64,000 nucleotides of DNA from positions 270,645 to 334,644 of the forward strand of contig NZ_MPHK01000001.1 of NCBI RefSeq assembly GCF_001957135.1, given 5' to 3'. The translations under genes and the position numbers were made by a program. Within the stretch, counting starts at the first letter, position 1. Each line of letters starts with the position of its first letter. The stretch is from Shewanella sp. UCD-KL21 (GTDB lineage: Bacteria; Pseudomonadota; Gammaproteobacteria; Enterobacterales; Shewanellaceae). The notes under the pieces were generated by a model that was given only the letters and a program-made list of their open reading frames with translations, did not search any database and was not told the DNA's origin. Positions 7,653-17,000 of the stretch are shown here, one piece after another.

Positions 7653-9230
7653 ATGAATAGCAATAACGATAAATATAGTATAGACAACACCGATTACACA
7701 GTCGGACAAGATAACATTCAAAAGTGGGGCTTTGACGTCCACAACCCTGTTTTTGGGATCAGTGCTTCCTTAATTGGACTCTTCTTAATAGCCATTCTCT
7801 TGGTTGATCCTGAAACATCTAAATCTGTATTAGACGGTATTAAATGGAAGATCATTGGTACTTTTGATGGCCTATTTATGTGGTCTGCCAATCTGTTTGT
7901 GTTGTTTTGTTTGGCAATGATCATTTCTCCATTTGGTAAAATTCGCTTAGGCGGTGATGAAGCCAAAGCCGATTACTCAATGATGTCTTGGATAGCAATG
8001 TTGTTTGCTGCAGGAATGGGTATTGGTTTAATGTTTTGGGGGGTTGCTGAGCCAGTCGCTTATTTCACTGGCTGGTATGAAACACCACTCAATGTCGAAC
8101 CAAACACACCTGAAGCCGCTAAGCTCGCTTTAGGCGCTACCATGTTCCATTGGGGCCTGCACCCGTGGGCTATTTATGGCGTAGTGTCATTATCATTAGC
8201 TTTCTTTGCCTACAACAAAGGCTTACCGCTTTCTATGCGTTCAGTTTTTTACCCAATATTGGGCGATAGAACTTGGGGCTGGCCAGGCCACGTTGTTGAT
8301 ATTTTGGCGGTACTTGCCACTCTGTTTGGTTTGGCGACATCCCTTGGCCTTGGGGCGCAACAAGCTGCCAGTGGTTTTCACCATGTATTTGGTATGGATA
8401 ATGGCTTAATGCTGCAAGTTGGCATTATCGCGATAGTGACGTTAATAGCTGTGGTTTCAGTGGTTCGCGGTATTGATGGTGGTGTTAAAGTTATCAGTAA
8501 TGTCAATATGTTACTGGCTCTGGCATTGATGCTATTTGTTATTTTGGTGAGTTTTGCGGTTTCTATGGGCACCATTCCCATGACCGTAATGGGCTACATT
8601 GAAAATATCATTCCTTTAAGTAACCCTATGGGCCGTGATGACGAAGCTTGGATGCATGGTTGGACTGTTTTCTATTGGTCTTGGTGGATTTCGTGGTCAC
8701 CATTTGTTGGGATGTTTATTGCGCGTATTTCTCGCGGCCGTACTATTCGTGAATTTATGATGGCTGTATTGATTGTACCAACCATAGTGACAACCTTATG
8801 GATGTCAGTATTTGGTGGCGTTGCGATTGATCAAGTGGTTAACCAGATAGGCACCTTAGGTGAGAAAGGCTTAACAGAAGTACCGCTAGCCATGTTTGAA
8901 ATGTTTGATGCATTACCAATGGGCAACATTTTATCGCTACTTGCGATTGTTTTGGTTTTGGTGTTCTTTGTTACTTCATCGGATTCTGGTTCACTGGTGA
9001 TTGATAGCATCACATCAGGCGGTAAAGTGGATGCACCCGTTCCTCAGCGTGTATTCTGGGCCTTTATTGAAGGTGCGATTGCTGCGGGTCTACTTTGGGT
9101 TGGTGGCACACAAGCCATTGAAGCCTTGCAGGCTGGCGCGATTTCAACGGCGTTACCATTTACCATTATTTTATTGGTGATGTGTGTCAGTTTGATTATG
9201 GGTCTGCGAACTGAAAAAAGGCCACGGTAA
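7653..9230 (+). CDS. BCCT-family betaine/choline/carnitine transporter (copy 1)
   Basis: This 525-residue secondary carrier with about 12 membrane segments probably takes up a trimethylammonium compound (glycine betaine, choline or carnitine) by ion symport. Family signatures include SWIAMLFAAGMGIGLMFWGVAEP near residue 110 and the Trp-rich WTVFYWSWWISWSPFVGMF followed by RISRGRT. GAGG precedes the ATG. It is closely similar along its whole length to the second carrier at 29115-30710. The short C-terminal tail (RTEKRPR) lacks a long regulatory extension of the BetP type. Substrate is not assignable from sequence. Confidence 0.9.
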   Translation: MNSNNDKYSIDNTDYTVGQDNIQKWGFDVHNPVFGISASLIGLFLIAILLVDPETSKSVLDGIKWKIIGTFDGLFMWSANLFVLFCLAMIISPFGKIRLGGDEAKADYSMMSWIAMLFAAGMGIGLMFWGVAEPVAYFTGWYETPLNVEPNTPEAAKLALGATMFHWGLHPWAIYGVVSLSLAFFAYNKGLPLSMRSVFYPILGDRTWGWPGHVVDILAVLATLFGLATSLGLGAQQAASGFHHVFGMDNGLMLQVGIIAIVTLIAVVSVVRGIDGGVKVISNVNMLLALALMLFVILVSFAVSMGTIPMTVMGYIENIIPLSNPMGRDDEAWMHGWTVFYWSWWISWSPFVGMFIARISRGRTIREFMMAVLIVPTIVTTLWMSVFGGVAIDQVVNQIGTLGEKGLTEVPLAMFEMFDALPMGNILSLLAIVLVLVFFVTSSDSGSLVIDSITSGGKVDAPVPQRVFWAFIEGAIAAGLLWVGGTQAIEALQAGAISTALPFTIILLVMCVSLIMGLRTEKRPR

Positions 9231-9277
9231 ATAGCTATTTAATCAGCTAAGCTTAAACCTAAACCTAAATCTAAACC

Positions 9278-9323
9278 AAAGCCCAGTTTCACTTGTTACC
9301 ACACAAGTGAAACTGGGCTTTTT
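9278..9323 (+). terminator. Strong bidirectional terminator between BCCT-1 and the exonuclease gene
   Basis: A long perfect stem AAAGCCCAGTTTCACTTG with its complement around an 8-nt loop ends in TTTTT. It sits between convergent genes, so it can serve both. Confidence 0.9.
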
Positions 9324-9327
9324 AGAT

Positions 9328-10044
9328 CTATACCCATAGCTTTTTAATCGGTGTGTCTGGGCTAAAGTGGTAGTGAATTTGAGCTTGCAGTAACTCAGCG
9401 GTTGCAATGGCATCGGTTAATGCATCATGGGGCGGATAGGTGGGTAGGTTGTATCGGCTGCGACTATTAGCAAGTCGAATCGATGCTGGGCGAGTGTTTC
9501 TCAGCCAATCTAAAAAACTTCTTGGTTTTGCTTGCTGAATATTAGCTTCGAGCTGCATGGTATCAACCACTGGAAATACAATGCCTTCGTTTATTACGCT
9601 ACGAAGTGCCGCGTCTAGAAAGTCTCGTTCTATTCTGCGGTAATGCACCACCACAATTTTACCTGCCAACTCATCTAATAGTTGTTCTAAAATTCGCAGT
9701 AAATCAGGTGCGCCTTTTAAGTCAGAATGGGTAATACCGTGGATGATGATGGAGTCTTCTTTGAGTTTATCTTCTGGTGAGATAAACCAATGTTTCGCCT
9801 TTCGACAGGCGATGCGATCTAAGGTAAACGGCACCAAACCTATACTGATAATGCTGTTTTGATTGGCATCTAAGCCGGTTGTTTCGAAATCTACAGCGAC
9901 AAACTCAATATCTTTCAGTTTGATTTCTTCATGGTAAGTACTGGCATTATAGAATTTTTTTAATCGGCTATCTTTACTTTCTTGGGCTTTGATTTGCAAA
10001 AAAGCTTTCCAGTTTAAAATTTCTTGGTTGGTAAAAAGTCGCAT
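9328..10044 (-). CDS. DnaQ-like 3'-5' exonuclease domain protein
   Basis: The product has 238 residues. DEDDh exonuclease motifs are visible: Exo I DFETTG near residue 52, Exo II in HYRRIERDF and Exo III in HDALTDAIA. It probably degrades DNA or RNA 3' ends in the cytoplasm. The start has AAGGA upstream. It lies 3 nt after the stop of the cNMP/CBS/DUF294 gene, so the two form an operon. This pairing is recurrent in proteobacteria in my memory. It is not the Pol III epsilon subunit judged by its N-terminal extension and context. Confidence 0.88.
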   Translation of the reverse strand: MRLFTNQEILNWKAFLQIKAQESKDSRLKKFYNASTYHEEIKLKDIEFVAVDFETTGLDANQNSIISIGLVPFTLDRIACRKAKHWFISPEDKLKEDSIIIHGITHSDLKGAPDLLRILEQLLDELAGKIVVVHYRRIERDFLDAALRSVINEGIVFPVVDTMQLEANIQQAKPRSFLDWLRNTRPASIRLANSRSRYNLPTYPPHDALTDAIATAELLQAQIHYHFSPDTPIKKLWV

Positions 10045-10047
10045 TGA

Positions 10048-11931
10048 TTATCCTTGCATGCTGCTAGCACTGTAGCGGAACTTTAAAAAGTTTTGCGCAC
10101 TGCTTAGTACCAAAAACGCATCTTTTAAATTTCGTCTTTCGAAATCAGACATGTTTTCTGGTTCGATATTATTATCGGGTTCTTGATCCGATTGAATATC
10201 TAATGCTTGATGGCGAATGCGAACTAAAGAGATAAATTCCATTGCATGCTGTAAATCTTTACCCTTTGACGGCGGTAAAATTCCGGCTTCGATAATGTCT
10301 TCTAAGCGATCAAATGAATTTTGCGATTGTGAGCCAATGGCAAGGGCGTGGACACGGATAAGGTCTGCCAATGGCGCGGTGCCACGGCGCTTTAAATTAA
10401 TCGAGTTGTTATGGCGACCGTCTTTTTCCATTACAAAGTCTTTAAAAAAGCCCAGTGGTGGGGTGCGATTAATAGCATTTCTCGCAAGGCAGGCTAAAAA
10501 GCGATTATTCTTTTTGGCTTTTCTGAGTATAAAGGCGTTGAGCTGTTCTGCCCATTTGGGTCTACCGTATACCCCATAAAGATCAAAAAAGATCGAGCAA
10601 TTTAATAGTGCTTGAGGCTTTGGATTATCAATCCAGTCGGCAAAACACTCCTCCCATTGGGATTGGGTTTTTCGGTACTCTGGATTCGTTGCCATAATGT
10701 CACCAGTACAATAGGTGTAGCCACAGGCAGCTAAGCCATCACAGACATAGGTGGCCAATTGTTTAAAGTATTCACCATGAACTGATTCTTGATATTGATT
10801 ATCTAAAATAATCGCATTATCTTGATCCGTTACAATAAGTTGCTCATCACGAGCCATTGAGCCTAATGCCAAAAAACAATAGGGCACGGGTGGCGGACCT
10901 AATTTTTCTTCAGCCAATTCCAGTAGACGCTGCTTAAAACTTCTACCAATTTCAGACATAGCGCGACCCACCATGTGTGAGTTTGCATCTTCGTTGACCA
11001 TACGCACAAAGCAATCTTTTAGCTGATGTGACAAGATAATTAAATCATCAATACTGTTTTGCTGAAAAATACTGCTAACAATCAATAAGCTGTTTTGGGA
11101 TTCATAGCGAATAATGTCACTGACTTCAATTAAACCAATCGGTTGTTTGTTTTTCAATATTGGTAAGTGATGAACGTTATACCTCAGCATCAGTAGCATG
11201 GCTTCAAAAATATAGGCGTTATGATCTAAAGAAATAAGCTCGGTGGACATGACCTCAACAACTTGGGTTTCCACATCTAACCCCTGGGCGAGAACTTTTG
11301 CACACAGATCTCGCTCAGTGATGATGCCCACAAAGCTATTACCACCTTCATCGCCAAGATTAGGGTCATTAATAATGGCTGCTGATACATGCTCTTCAGA
11401 CATGGTTTTAGCCACGTTTTGAATGGTGGTAGTAACGGGCAGCATCACAGGATCGCGACTCAGTAGCGTTTTAACCTTTGACGTTGTGAGTGAGTTAGCA
11501 TCGTCGCTATTGTCTTCAACGGCTTGCTGTAAGCGGATACTGCCTTCAACTTCAACAAAATCAGCAAAGGAATCATAACGCTCACAAAAGCTTTCGAAGA
11601 TACTTTCCGGGATGCAATACAGAAGAGAGTCTTTCAGGGATTTGGCAGGTAAGCGTACTTTGTTGTTGGTTAATAACCCCATTTGACCGAACAAGCCGCC
11701 TTGATCAAGGCGGTTATACAGCTCACCTGAACGTCGGTAAACTTCCACCACACCACTGCGGATCATATAGAGGTCGTGTATTTTATCATTAAAATCAATG
11801 ATCATACTGTTAGCACGACTATAGGAAATCTCGACACTTTGTGATACTTCGATTAATGCCTCTTCTGGCAATTGATCAAAAGGTGGGTACTGGCGGATGA
11901 AGTTACGAATTTCAAGTAGCTCGACTTCCAT
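10048..11931 (-). CDS. cNMP-binding / CBS-pair / DUF294 putative nucleotidyltransferase
   Basis: The product has about 627 residues. It has a cyclic-nucleotide-binding-like domain (roughly 16-131), a CBS pair (roughly 153-276) and a DUF294 nucleotidyltransferase-like domain with GSMARDEQ at 357-364 followed by TDQDNAII, as in GlnD-type enzymes, then the DUF294 C-terminal domain. The architecture suggests a nucleotide-sensing regulatory enzyme, but its target is unknown. The ATG at 11931 (MEVELLEIRNF) is preferred over an upstream in-frame ATG at 12033, which would add 34 atypical residues. It is first gene of an operon with the DnaQ-like exonuclease. Confidence 0.88.
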   Translation of the reverse strand: MEVELLEIRNFIRQYPPFDQLPEEALIEVSQSVEISYSRANSMIIDFNDKIHDLYMIRSGVVEVYRRSGELYNRLDQGGLFGQMGLLTNNKVRLPAKSLKDSLLYCIPESIFESFCERYDSFADFVEVEGSIRLQQAVEDNSDDANSLTTSKVKTLLSRDPVMLPVTTTIQNVAKTMSEEHVSAAIINDPNLGDEGGNSFVGIITERDLCAKVLAQGLDVETQVVEVMSTELISLDHNAYIFEAMLLMLRYNVHHLPILKNKQPIGLIEVSDIIRYESQNSLLIVSSIFQQNSIDDLIILSHQLKDCFVRMVNEDANSHMVGRAMSEIGRSFKQRLLELAEEKLGPPPVPYCFLALGSMARDEQLIVTDQDNAIILDNQYQESVHGEYFKQLATYVCDGLAACGYTYCTGDIMATNPEYRKTQSQWEECFADWIDNPKPQALLNCSIFFDLYGVYGRPKWAEQLNAFILRKAKKNNRFLACLARNAINRTPPLGFFKDFVMEKDGRHNNSINLKRRGTAPLADLIRVHALAIGSQSQNSFDRLEDIIEAGILPPSKGKDLQHAMEFISLVRIRHQALDIQSDQEPDNNIEPENMSDFERRNLKDAFLVLSSAQNFLKFRYSASSMQG

Positions 11932-12287
11932 TATTCGCTCGATATTAGGGGGATTTGAATAGATGTTAACTAGTATATGGCATATATAGGTGATCTGCAG
12001 CTTGGTGGGTCGCAGACTGGCATCAAGATCCAACTATTTTCATGGTTTTAAAAGAATTAGTGTGAAATATCATCAATCTTTTATTAAGGCTAGCCAAAGC
12101 GGCTGACTGTACATTGCATGATTTTATTCAGCGGTAAATTAGTAGCTTAATAACGCATATGACTATTTTTGCTAAATGGTTTACAACTTTAAGTTAGTTT
12201 TCCGCCGCAATAGGCTTCGATTGGAGATTACACCAGCCATTAGAAGCGCAATGCCTTGATTGATGTTTAGGCTTTTGTACTGCCAGT
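11932..12287. other. Spacer between the DUF294 gene and the broken lipid kinase
   Basis: About 350 bp. The right part may be decayed 3' sequence of the lipid-kinase gene: it lies in the expected direction, but every frame has stops and I could not match it to the family. The left part presumably carries the DUF294 operon promoter. Confidence 0.4.
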
Positions 12288-12658
12288 TTACTTGCCATTT
12301 ACGGCAAGAGTTAAAGCTTCGGTTATAGTACGAGGTATTGTACAAGCTGTACCTAAAGGGAGTACGGCTATTTCAGGTAAAGTGTTAAGTTATTAGCTTG
12401 CTGATTATCAGGGGCTTGTTGCAGCTGCATTAGGGCTGTTACTGCTTCATTTAGTGAGCCATCGCCACCACCGATAATGATACGACAACAATTACTTTGT
12501 ATCGACTCTGTGATTAATCGAAGCATGTCAGCGCTTTCCCAGGTCACTTTAACTGCAATATCAAAGCCTTTTTTTCTTAATGCATAAACGGCCGTTCTAA
12601 TTTCAGGGATACCAGCCTTTTTACCATTAAGTATCAGGCACAATTTTCTCACTGTCAT
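12288..12658 (-). pseudogene. Truncated, frameshifted YegS-type lipid (diacylglycerol) kinase
   Basis: The reverse-strand ATG at 12658, with AAAGGA upstream, encodes a diacylglycerol-kinase catalytic N-terminus: LCLILNGKKAG, then IIIGGGDGSLNEAV with the nucleotide-binding GGGDG. The frame stops at 12368 after LTLYLK. In a shifted frame it continues EIAVLPLGTA, the family's next motif (LPLGTANDFA), but NDFA is replaced by CTIP and a TAA follows at 12288. The C-terminal two thirds are missing. So the gene is broken by a frameshift of about two bases near 12375 and truncated. The functional parent would phosphorylate a membrane lipid. Confidence 0.8.
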
Positions 12659-12875
12659 AATGGGTCCTTTAATGATTAAGAATGGGTTTGATAAGCAGCT
12701 AATTAACAATTAACTGAGTAAAAAGTTGTCACAAAACATGTCCATGTAATGATAACTACTGAAATAATGTTAGCTTCATGATTTACTAAAGCGATAATTT
12801 TTAACAGTCATTTAAATTAACAATTAGTAAAAATAATAATAACAATGAGTAAGCATTAAACAAGGAGTTTAGGTT

Positions 12876-14660
12876 ATGAAAATAATAAAAAAAGCATCAA
12901 TTTCACTGGCTGTGACATTGGGGTTAACGAGCTTGATGGGCTGCAATACCCATTCTACAGAAACTGCTCAGCTGCCAGCCGTTTCTGAGCAAAAAATTAA
13001 CCAAAACTTTAGTCAATTTTCTGATTCATTTATCGATGCGTTATGGCAATGGTCACCGACTTGGGCCTTGTATAGCGGTAAGCATGTTAATGATGGCTAT
13101 TTAGAGATACCAAATGAAGACGCACGGGTTAACACCTTGGCCTTTGTGCAGAGTCAGCAAGCTAAATTAATGGCGTTTGATAAAACGAGTCTGACAGCCA
13201 ATGAGCTAATTGATTATGAATTGATCTCAAATTTATTAGGTCAAATTCACTGGGAGCAACAGCGCTTTAAGTCATGGCAGTGGAATCCTGCTCAATATAA
13301 TGTAGCGGGTGGCTTTGCACAGATTATCAATGAAGACTTTGCGCCCCTTGATGAGCGTTTACAGTCCGTTGTTGCACGCCTTGAAAATGTGCCAGCCTAT
13401 TATCAAGCGGCGCAAGCTAATATTAGCAATCCAACCATTGAACATACCCAATTAGCCATCATGCAAAATAAAGGCGCATTTTCGGTACTGTCAGACAAAC
13501 TAGTTGAACAAGTTAATCAGTCAGGGTTAACCGCAGCAGATAAAGCTTTATTTAGCACGCGCTTTGATGCCGCGGTGAATGCCATTAACCAGCATATTGA
13601 ATGGTTAACTGAGCTTGAGGCACAACTTGAGCAACAGGGCGGGCGAAGTTTCCGTATTGGTGAAACTTTATATGAAGAGAAGTTTGCCCTTGATATTCAA
13701 GCAGGCATGTCAGCTAAAGCCTTGTATGAAAAAGCGGTGGCAGATAAAAACCGTGTACAAAAAGAGATGGCTAAGATTACCAATGACATTTGGTCAAAAT
13801 ACATTGATACCCCAAAGCCTGCAAATGACAACCAAGCCATTAAGCAATTGATTGATGTGTTATCGGTTAAGCATGTTAAACGTGAAGACTTTGTCGATGA
13901 AGTCAGAGCGCAAATTCCTGAGTTGGTGAAGTTCGTTAACGATAAGCAATTAATGACTTTAGATCCATCTAAGCCGTTGGTGGTGCGCGAAACACCTGAA
14001 TATATGCGCGGCTTTGCTGGCGCATCGATCAGTGCACCTGGGCCATACGAAAAATCAGCTAACACCTATTATAACGTGACACCACTTGATGCCATGGATG
14101 ATGCGTCGGCTGAAAGTTACCTGCGAGAATATAACCATTGGATCCTGCAAGTTTTAAATATCCATGAAGCCATACCGGGGCATTACACTCAATTGGTTTA
14201 CTCAAACGAATCACCAAGCTTAGTAAAAAGCTTATTTGGTAATGGCGCTATGGTTGAAGGTTGGGCGGTATACACCGAGCGCATGATGCTAGAAGAGGGC
14301 TACGGTAATTTTGAACCTGAAATGTGGCTAATGTACTACAAGTGGAACTTAAGGGTCATTGCCAACACTATTTTAGATTACAGCATTCAGGTTAACGGCA
14401 TGACAGAAGAACAAGCCATTGAGTTAATGACTAACGAGGCGTTCCAGCAGCAAGCTGAAGCTGAAGGAAAGTGGCGCAGGGCAACATTAAGCCAAGTGCA
14501 ATTAACCAGTTACTATTCTGGCTATCGTGAAATTTATGATTTACGTGAAGAACTAAAACAAACACAGGGTGAAGACTTCGATTTGAAGAACTTCCATGAG
14601 CAATTTTTAAGTTATGGCAGTGCACCAGTAAAATATATTAAGCAATTAATGGTTAACTAA
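12876..14660 (+). CDS. DUF885-family lipoprotein, putative metal-dependent peptidase
   Basis: The product has 594 residues. The N-terminus is a lipoprotein signal with lipobox LMGC (Cys about residue 23), so it is probably anchored in the envelope facing the periplasm. The DUF885 core shows HEAIPGHYTQ and EGWAVYTE, which resemble a gluzincin-like zinc site. GGAG precedes the ATG. It stands alone and ends in a terminator. The enzymatic activity of DUF885 proteins is mostly inferred, so peptidase function is likely rather than shown. Confidence 0.88.
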   Translation: MKIIKKASISLAVTLGLTSLMGCNTHSTETAQLPAVSEQKINQNFSQFSDSFIDALWQWSPTWALYSGKHVNDGYLEIPNEDARVNTLAFVQSQQAKLMAFDKTSLTANELIDYELISNLLGQIHWEQQRFKSWQWNPAQYNVAGGFAQIINEDFAPLDERLQSVVARLENVPAYYQAAQANISNPTIEHTQLAIMQNKGAFSVLSDKLVEQVNQSGLTAADKALFSTRFDAAVNAINQHIEWLTELEAQLEQQGGRSFRIGETLYEEKFALDIQAGMSAKALYEKAVADKNRVQKEMAKITNDIWSKYIDTPKPANDNQAIKQLIDVLSVKHVKREDFVDEVRAQIPELVKFVNDKQLMTLDPSKPLVVRETPEYMRGFAGASISAPGPYEKSANTYYNVTPLDAMDDASAESYLREYNHWILQVLNIHEAIPGHYTQLVYSNESPSLVKSLFGNGAMVEGWAVYTERMMLEEGYGNFEPEMWLMYYKWNLRVIANTILDYSIQVNGMTEEQAIELMTNEAFQQQAEAEGKWRRATLSQVQLTSYYSGYREIYDLREELKQTQGEDFDLKNFHEQFLSYGSAPVKYIKQLMVN

Positions 14661-14725
14661 TCATGGCAATAGGCCATCATTGCAAGTTGCTTTATTAAGC
14701 AAATTTGCATTAGTAATACCTAAAA

Positions 14726-14750
14726 AAGGCCTGAATTATCAGGTCTTTTT
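14726..14750 (+). terminator. Intrinsic terminator of the DUF885 gene
   Basis: GGCCTGA / TCAGGTC (one G-U pair) with a short loop is followed by TTTTT. Confidence 0.75.
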
Positions 14751-14866
14751 CAATTTTTGTGACCCAGATTCAACAACCGTGCAGAAGCTTTACACTCCAC
14801 ATGTAGTATTTTGATCATGACAGTGCTAATCTAAGTAGTAATAGTTATCATTTAGATTAAGTCGTC

Positions 14867-15631
14867 ATGAAAAAGATCCTCCTCATTGACCAGCAGCTAA
14901 AAAAAAGCTTGCCCTTATGTCAGCAATTACAACTTTTAGGCTATGTTATTACCATTGTTGATAACGGCTTTAATGCCTTAGTTGCAATGGAAAGTAATCA
15001 GTTTGAAGTGATTTTACTGGACTCTTCAGTACCGCAAATGGATGCTTTTTGGTTACTCATGGGTAAGCATTGTCAAACACCCGTGATTGTTATTACCAAC
15101 AATGCCAGTGTCGATGAACGTATTGCTGCATTTGAACTGGGCGCTGATGATTATTTACCTGAGCCTATTAATGTGAAAGAACTTTTACTGCGTGTGAATG
15201 TGCTTAATCGACGCACAACAAAGCAAACTCACGATTCAATGACTCATATTGCCAATATTGATTTTGCTGTTATCGAATCACAGTTAACCAGTGGACAAAT
15301 AAAGCAAACTACCGAAAAACAACATATTGAACAAAGCGCCAATGTGGAGTTTGATGATGACATTAACGCGGTAACATTTAATGGGCAGCAATTAAATCTT
15401 ACTCAAACAGAGTATCGTTTGTTCAAATATTTGTACCAGCGTAAAGGGGAAATTGTCACAAAATCAGAATTGCAAATGCGGGTATTGCATAAAGAGTTAG
15501 GCGAGTTTGACCGTAACCTTGATATGCACATTAGTAATACCCGTAGAAAAATGGCCAAAGAAAGTCTACCAAGAGAACTCATCAATACGGTTAGAGGTAA
15601 GGGCTATTGCTTTAGTCCATTATTTAGCTAA
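14867..15631 (+). CDS. Orphan CpxR-like response regulator with degenerate receiver
   Basis: This OmpR/CpxR-type transcription factor has 254 residues. The receiver (about 1-115) follows CpxR closely (LGADDYLPEP against GADDYLPKP) and keeps the phosphoacceptor Asp52 in ILLDSS and Thr77. The acidic pair is D8-Q9-Q10 rather than DD, and the conserved Lys of the KP motif is Glu99. A low-complexity linker follows, then a winged helix (about 165-252) ending INTVRGKGYCF. No histidine kinase adjoins it. The changes suggest phosphorylation-independent or otherwise atypical control, but its regulon is unknown. The ribosome binding site is weak. Confidence 0.85.
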   Translation: MKKILLIDQQLKKSLPLCQQLQLLGYVITIVDNGFNALVAMESNQFEVILLDSSVPQMDAFWLLMGKHCQTPVIVITNNASVDERIAAFELGADDYLPEPINVKELLLRVNVLNRRTTKQTHDSMTHIANIDFAVIESQLTSGQIKQTTEKQHIEQSANVEFDDDINAVTFNGQQLNLTQTEYRLFKYLYQRKGEIVTKSELQMRVLHKELGEFDRNLDMHISNTRRKMAKESLPRELINTVRGKGYCFSPLFS

Positions 15632-15861
15632 CCTCATTTAACGTGTCCGTTAACAGGTAGCTTATGTGATCCAACATGGGCTTTTTATTGTATAGGTATC
15701 GATAACCCTCATCTGCAGAAAATTAAGCCACCATATTGAAAAGATGTAGAGCACAATTGAACAGATGTAGAGCAGATGCTGTGGATTTGATTTTATTGCG
15801 TAACGGCTTTTGATAAGATGCAGGGATAACGTCGATTATAACCTTACATAAAGGAAGTCCT

Positions 15862-16992
15862 ATGCGTATTAGCGCGAATTTTGATGGCGGCAACATTGAG
15901 ACCATTAGTTTAGACAAGCACGATGACATTCAACTCGCCATTAGACCTGATGAAGGTGGAGAGTTTTACCAATGGTTTAACTTCCGTATGGAAGGTCAAA
16001 TTGGTCAAACTTACACATTGAATATCGTTAACGCAGGCAGTGCTTCTTACCCGAAAGGTTGGGAAAATTATCAAGCCGTTGCCAGTTACGATCGCCAGCA
16101 TTGGTTCCGATTACCGACAACATATCAAGATGGTAAATTATCAATCCAAGTTGATTTAGATTGCGATGCCATTCAAATTGCTTACTTTGCGCCTTACAGT
16201 TACGAACGTCACCTAGATCTGATCAGCTCAGTACAACTTCACCCATCGGTTAAATTAGAAAATTTAGGTTTAACCCTTGATGGTCGTGATATGAGCCTGC
16301 TCACTATTGGCGATAACGATCCTTCAAAGAAAAACATTTGGATTACCGCAAGGCAGCATCCCGGCGAGACCATGGCTGAATGGTTAATTGAAGGCCTGCT
16401 AAACCAATTACTAGACAGTGATTGTCCAACCTCGAAACTGTTATTGGATAAAGCTAATTTCTATATCGTGCCTAATATGAATCCAGACGGCAGTGTCCGC
16501 GGTCATTTACGTACTAACGCTGCGGGCGTGAACCTTAACCGCGAATGGCAAAGCCCAAGTTTAGAGAAAAGCCCAGAAGTCTTTTATGTGACCAATAAAA
16601 TGAAAGAGACTGGGGTTGATTTGTTTTACGATGTCCACGGTGATGAAGGTCTGCCTTATGTGTTTGTCGCAGGTTGTGAAGGGGCGCCAAATTACACTGA
16701 GCATATGGCTGGATTACAACAGCAATTCTTAGCTGCGCTGAGTATGGCCAGTGCAGATTTTCAAACAGAGTTTGGTTACGACAAAGATGAACCCGGTAAA
16801 GCGAATTTGACTGTAGGTTCTAACTGGGTCGGCAACACATTTAAATGTTTAGCTAATACCTTAGAAATGCCATTTAAAGATAATGACAACTTAGCCGATC
16901 CTGTGGTTGGTTGGTCACCGGCGCGCTGTGAATATTTAGGTGAAGCATCATTAGTTGCGATGTTGGCCGTGGTTGATAATTTAACAGAATAG
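15862..16992 (+). CDS. M14-family zinc carboxypeptidase (cytosolic carboxypeptidase-like)
   Basis: The product has 376 residues and no signal peptide, so it is cytoplasmic. An N-terminal beta-sandwich domain (about 1-120) precedes a zinc carboxypeptidase domain with ARQHPGETM (His and Glu ligands), NMNPDG, NLNREW and DVHGDE (third zinc ligand). The likely catalytic glutamate is in NTLEMPF. The layout fits the M14 cytosolic carboxypeptidase-like group. AAGGAAG precedes the ATG. The zinc-ribbon gene starts 9 nt after its stop, suggesting an operon. The bacterial substrate is not known. Confidence 0.9.
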   Translation: MRISANFDGGNIETISLDKHDDIQLAIRPDEGGEFYQWFNFRMEGQIGQTYTLNIVNAGSASYPKGWENYQAVASYDRQHWFRLPTTYQDGKLSIQVDLDCDAIQIAYFAPYSYERHLDLISSVQLHPSVKLENLGLTLDGRDMSLLTIGDNDPSKKNIWITARQHPGETMAEWLIEGLLNQLLDSDCPTSKLLLDKANFYIVPNMNPDGSVRGHLRTNAAGVNLNREWQSPSLEKSPEVFYVTNKMKETGVDLFYDVHGDEGLPYVFVAGCEGAPNYTEHMAGLQQQFLAALSMASADFQTEFGYDKDEPGKANLTVGSNWVGNTFKCLANTLEMPFKDNDNLADPVVGWSPARCEYLGEASLVAMLAVVDNLTE

Positions 16993-17000
16993 GCAGTTTT

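Noticed and set aside
10217..10579. Plus-strand ORF of 120 codons opposite the DUF294 gene
   Set aside because: It lies wholly antisense to a well-supported coding region with domain motifs, has no ribosome binding site or family motif of its own.
15723..15929. Reverse 68-codon ORF overlapping the M14 gene start
   Set aside because: Arises from a short direct repeat (AGATGTAGAGCA) and overlaps the start of a strong coding gene; no motif.
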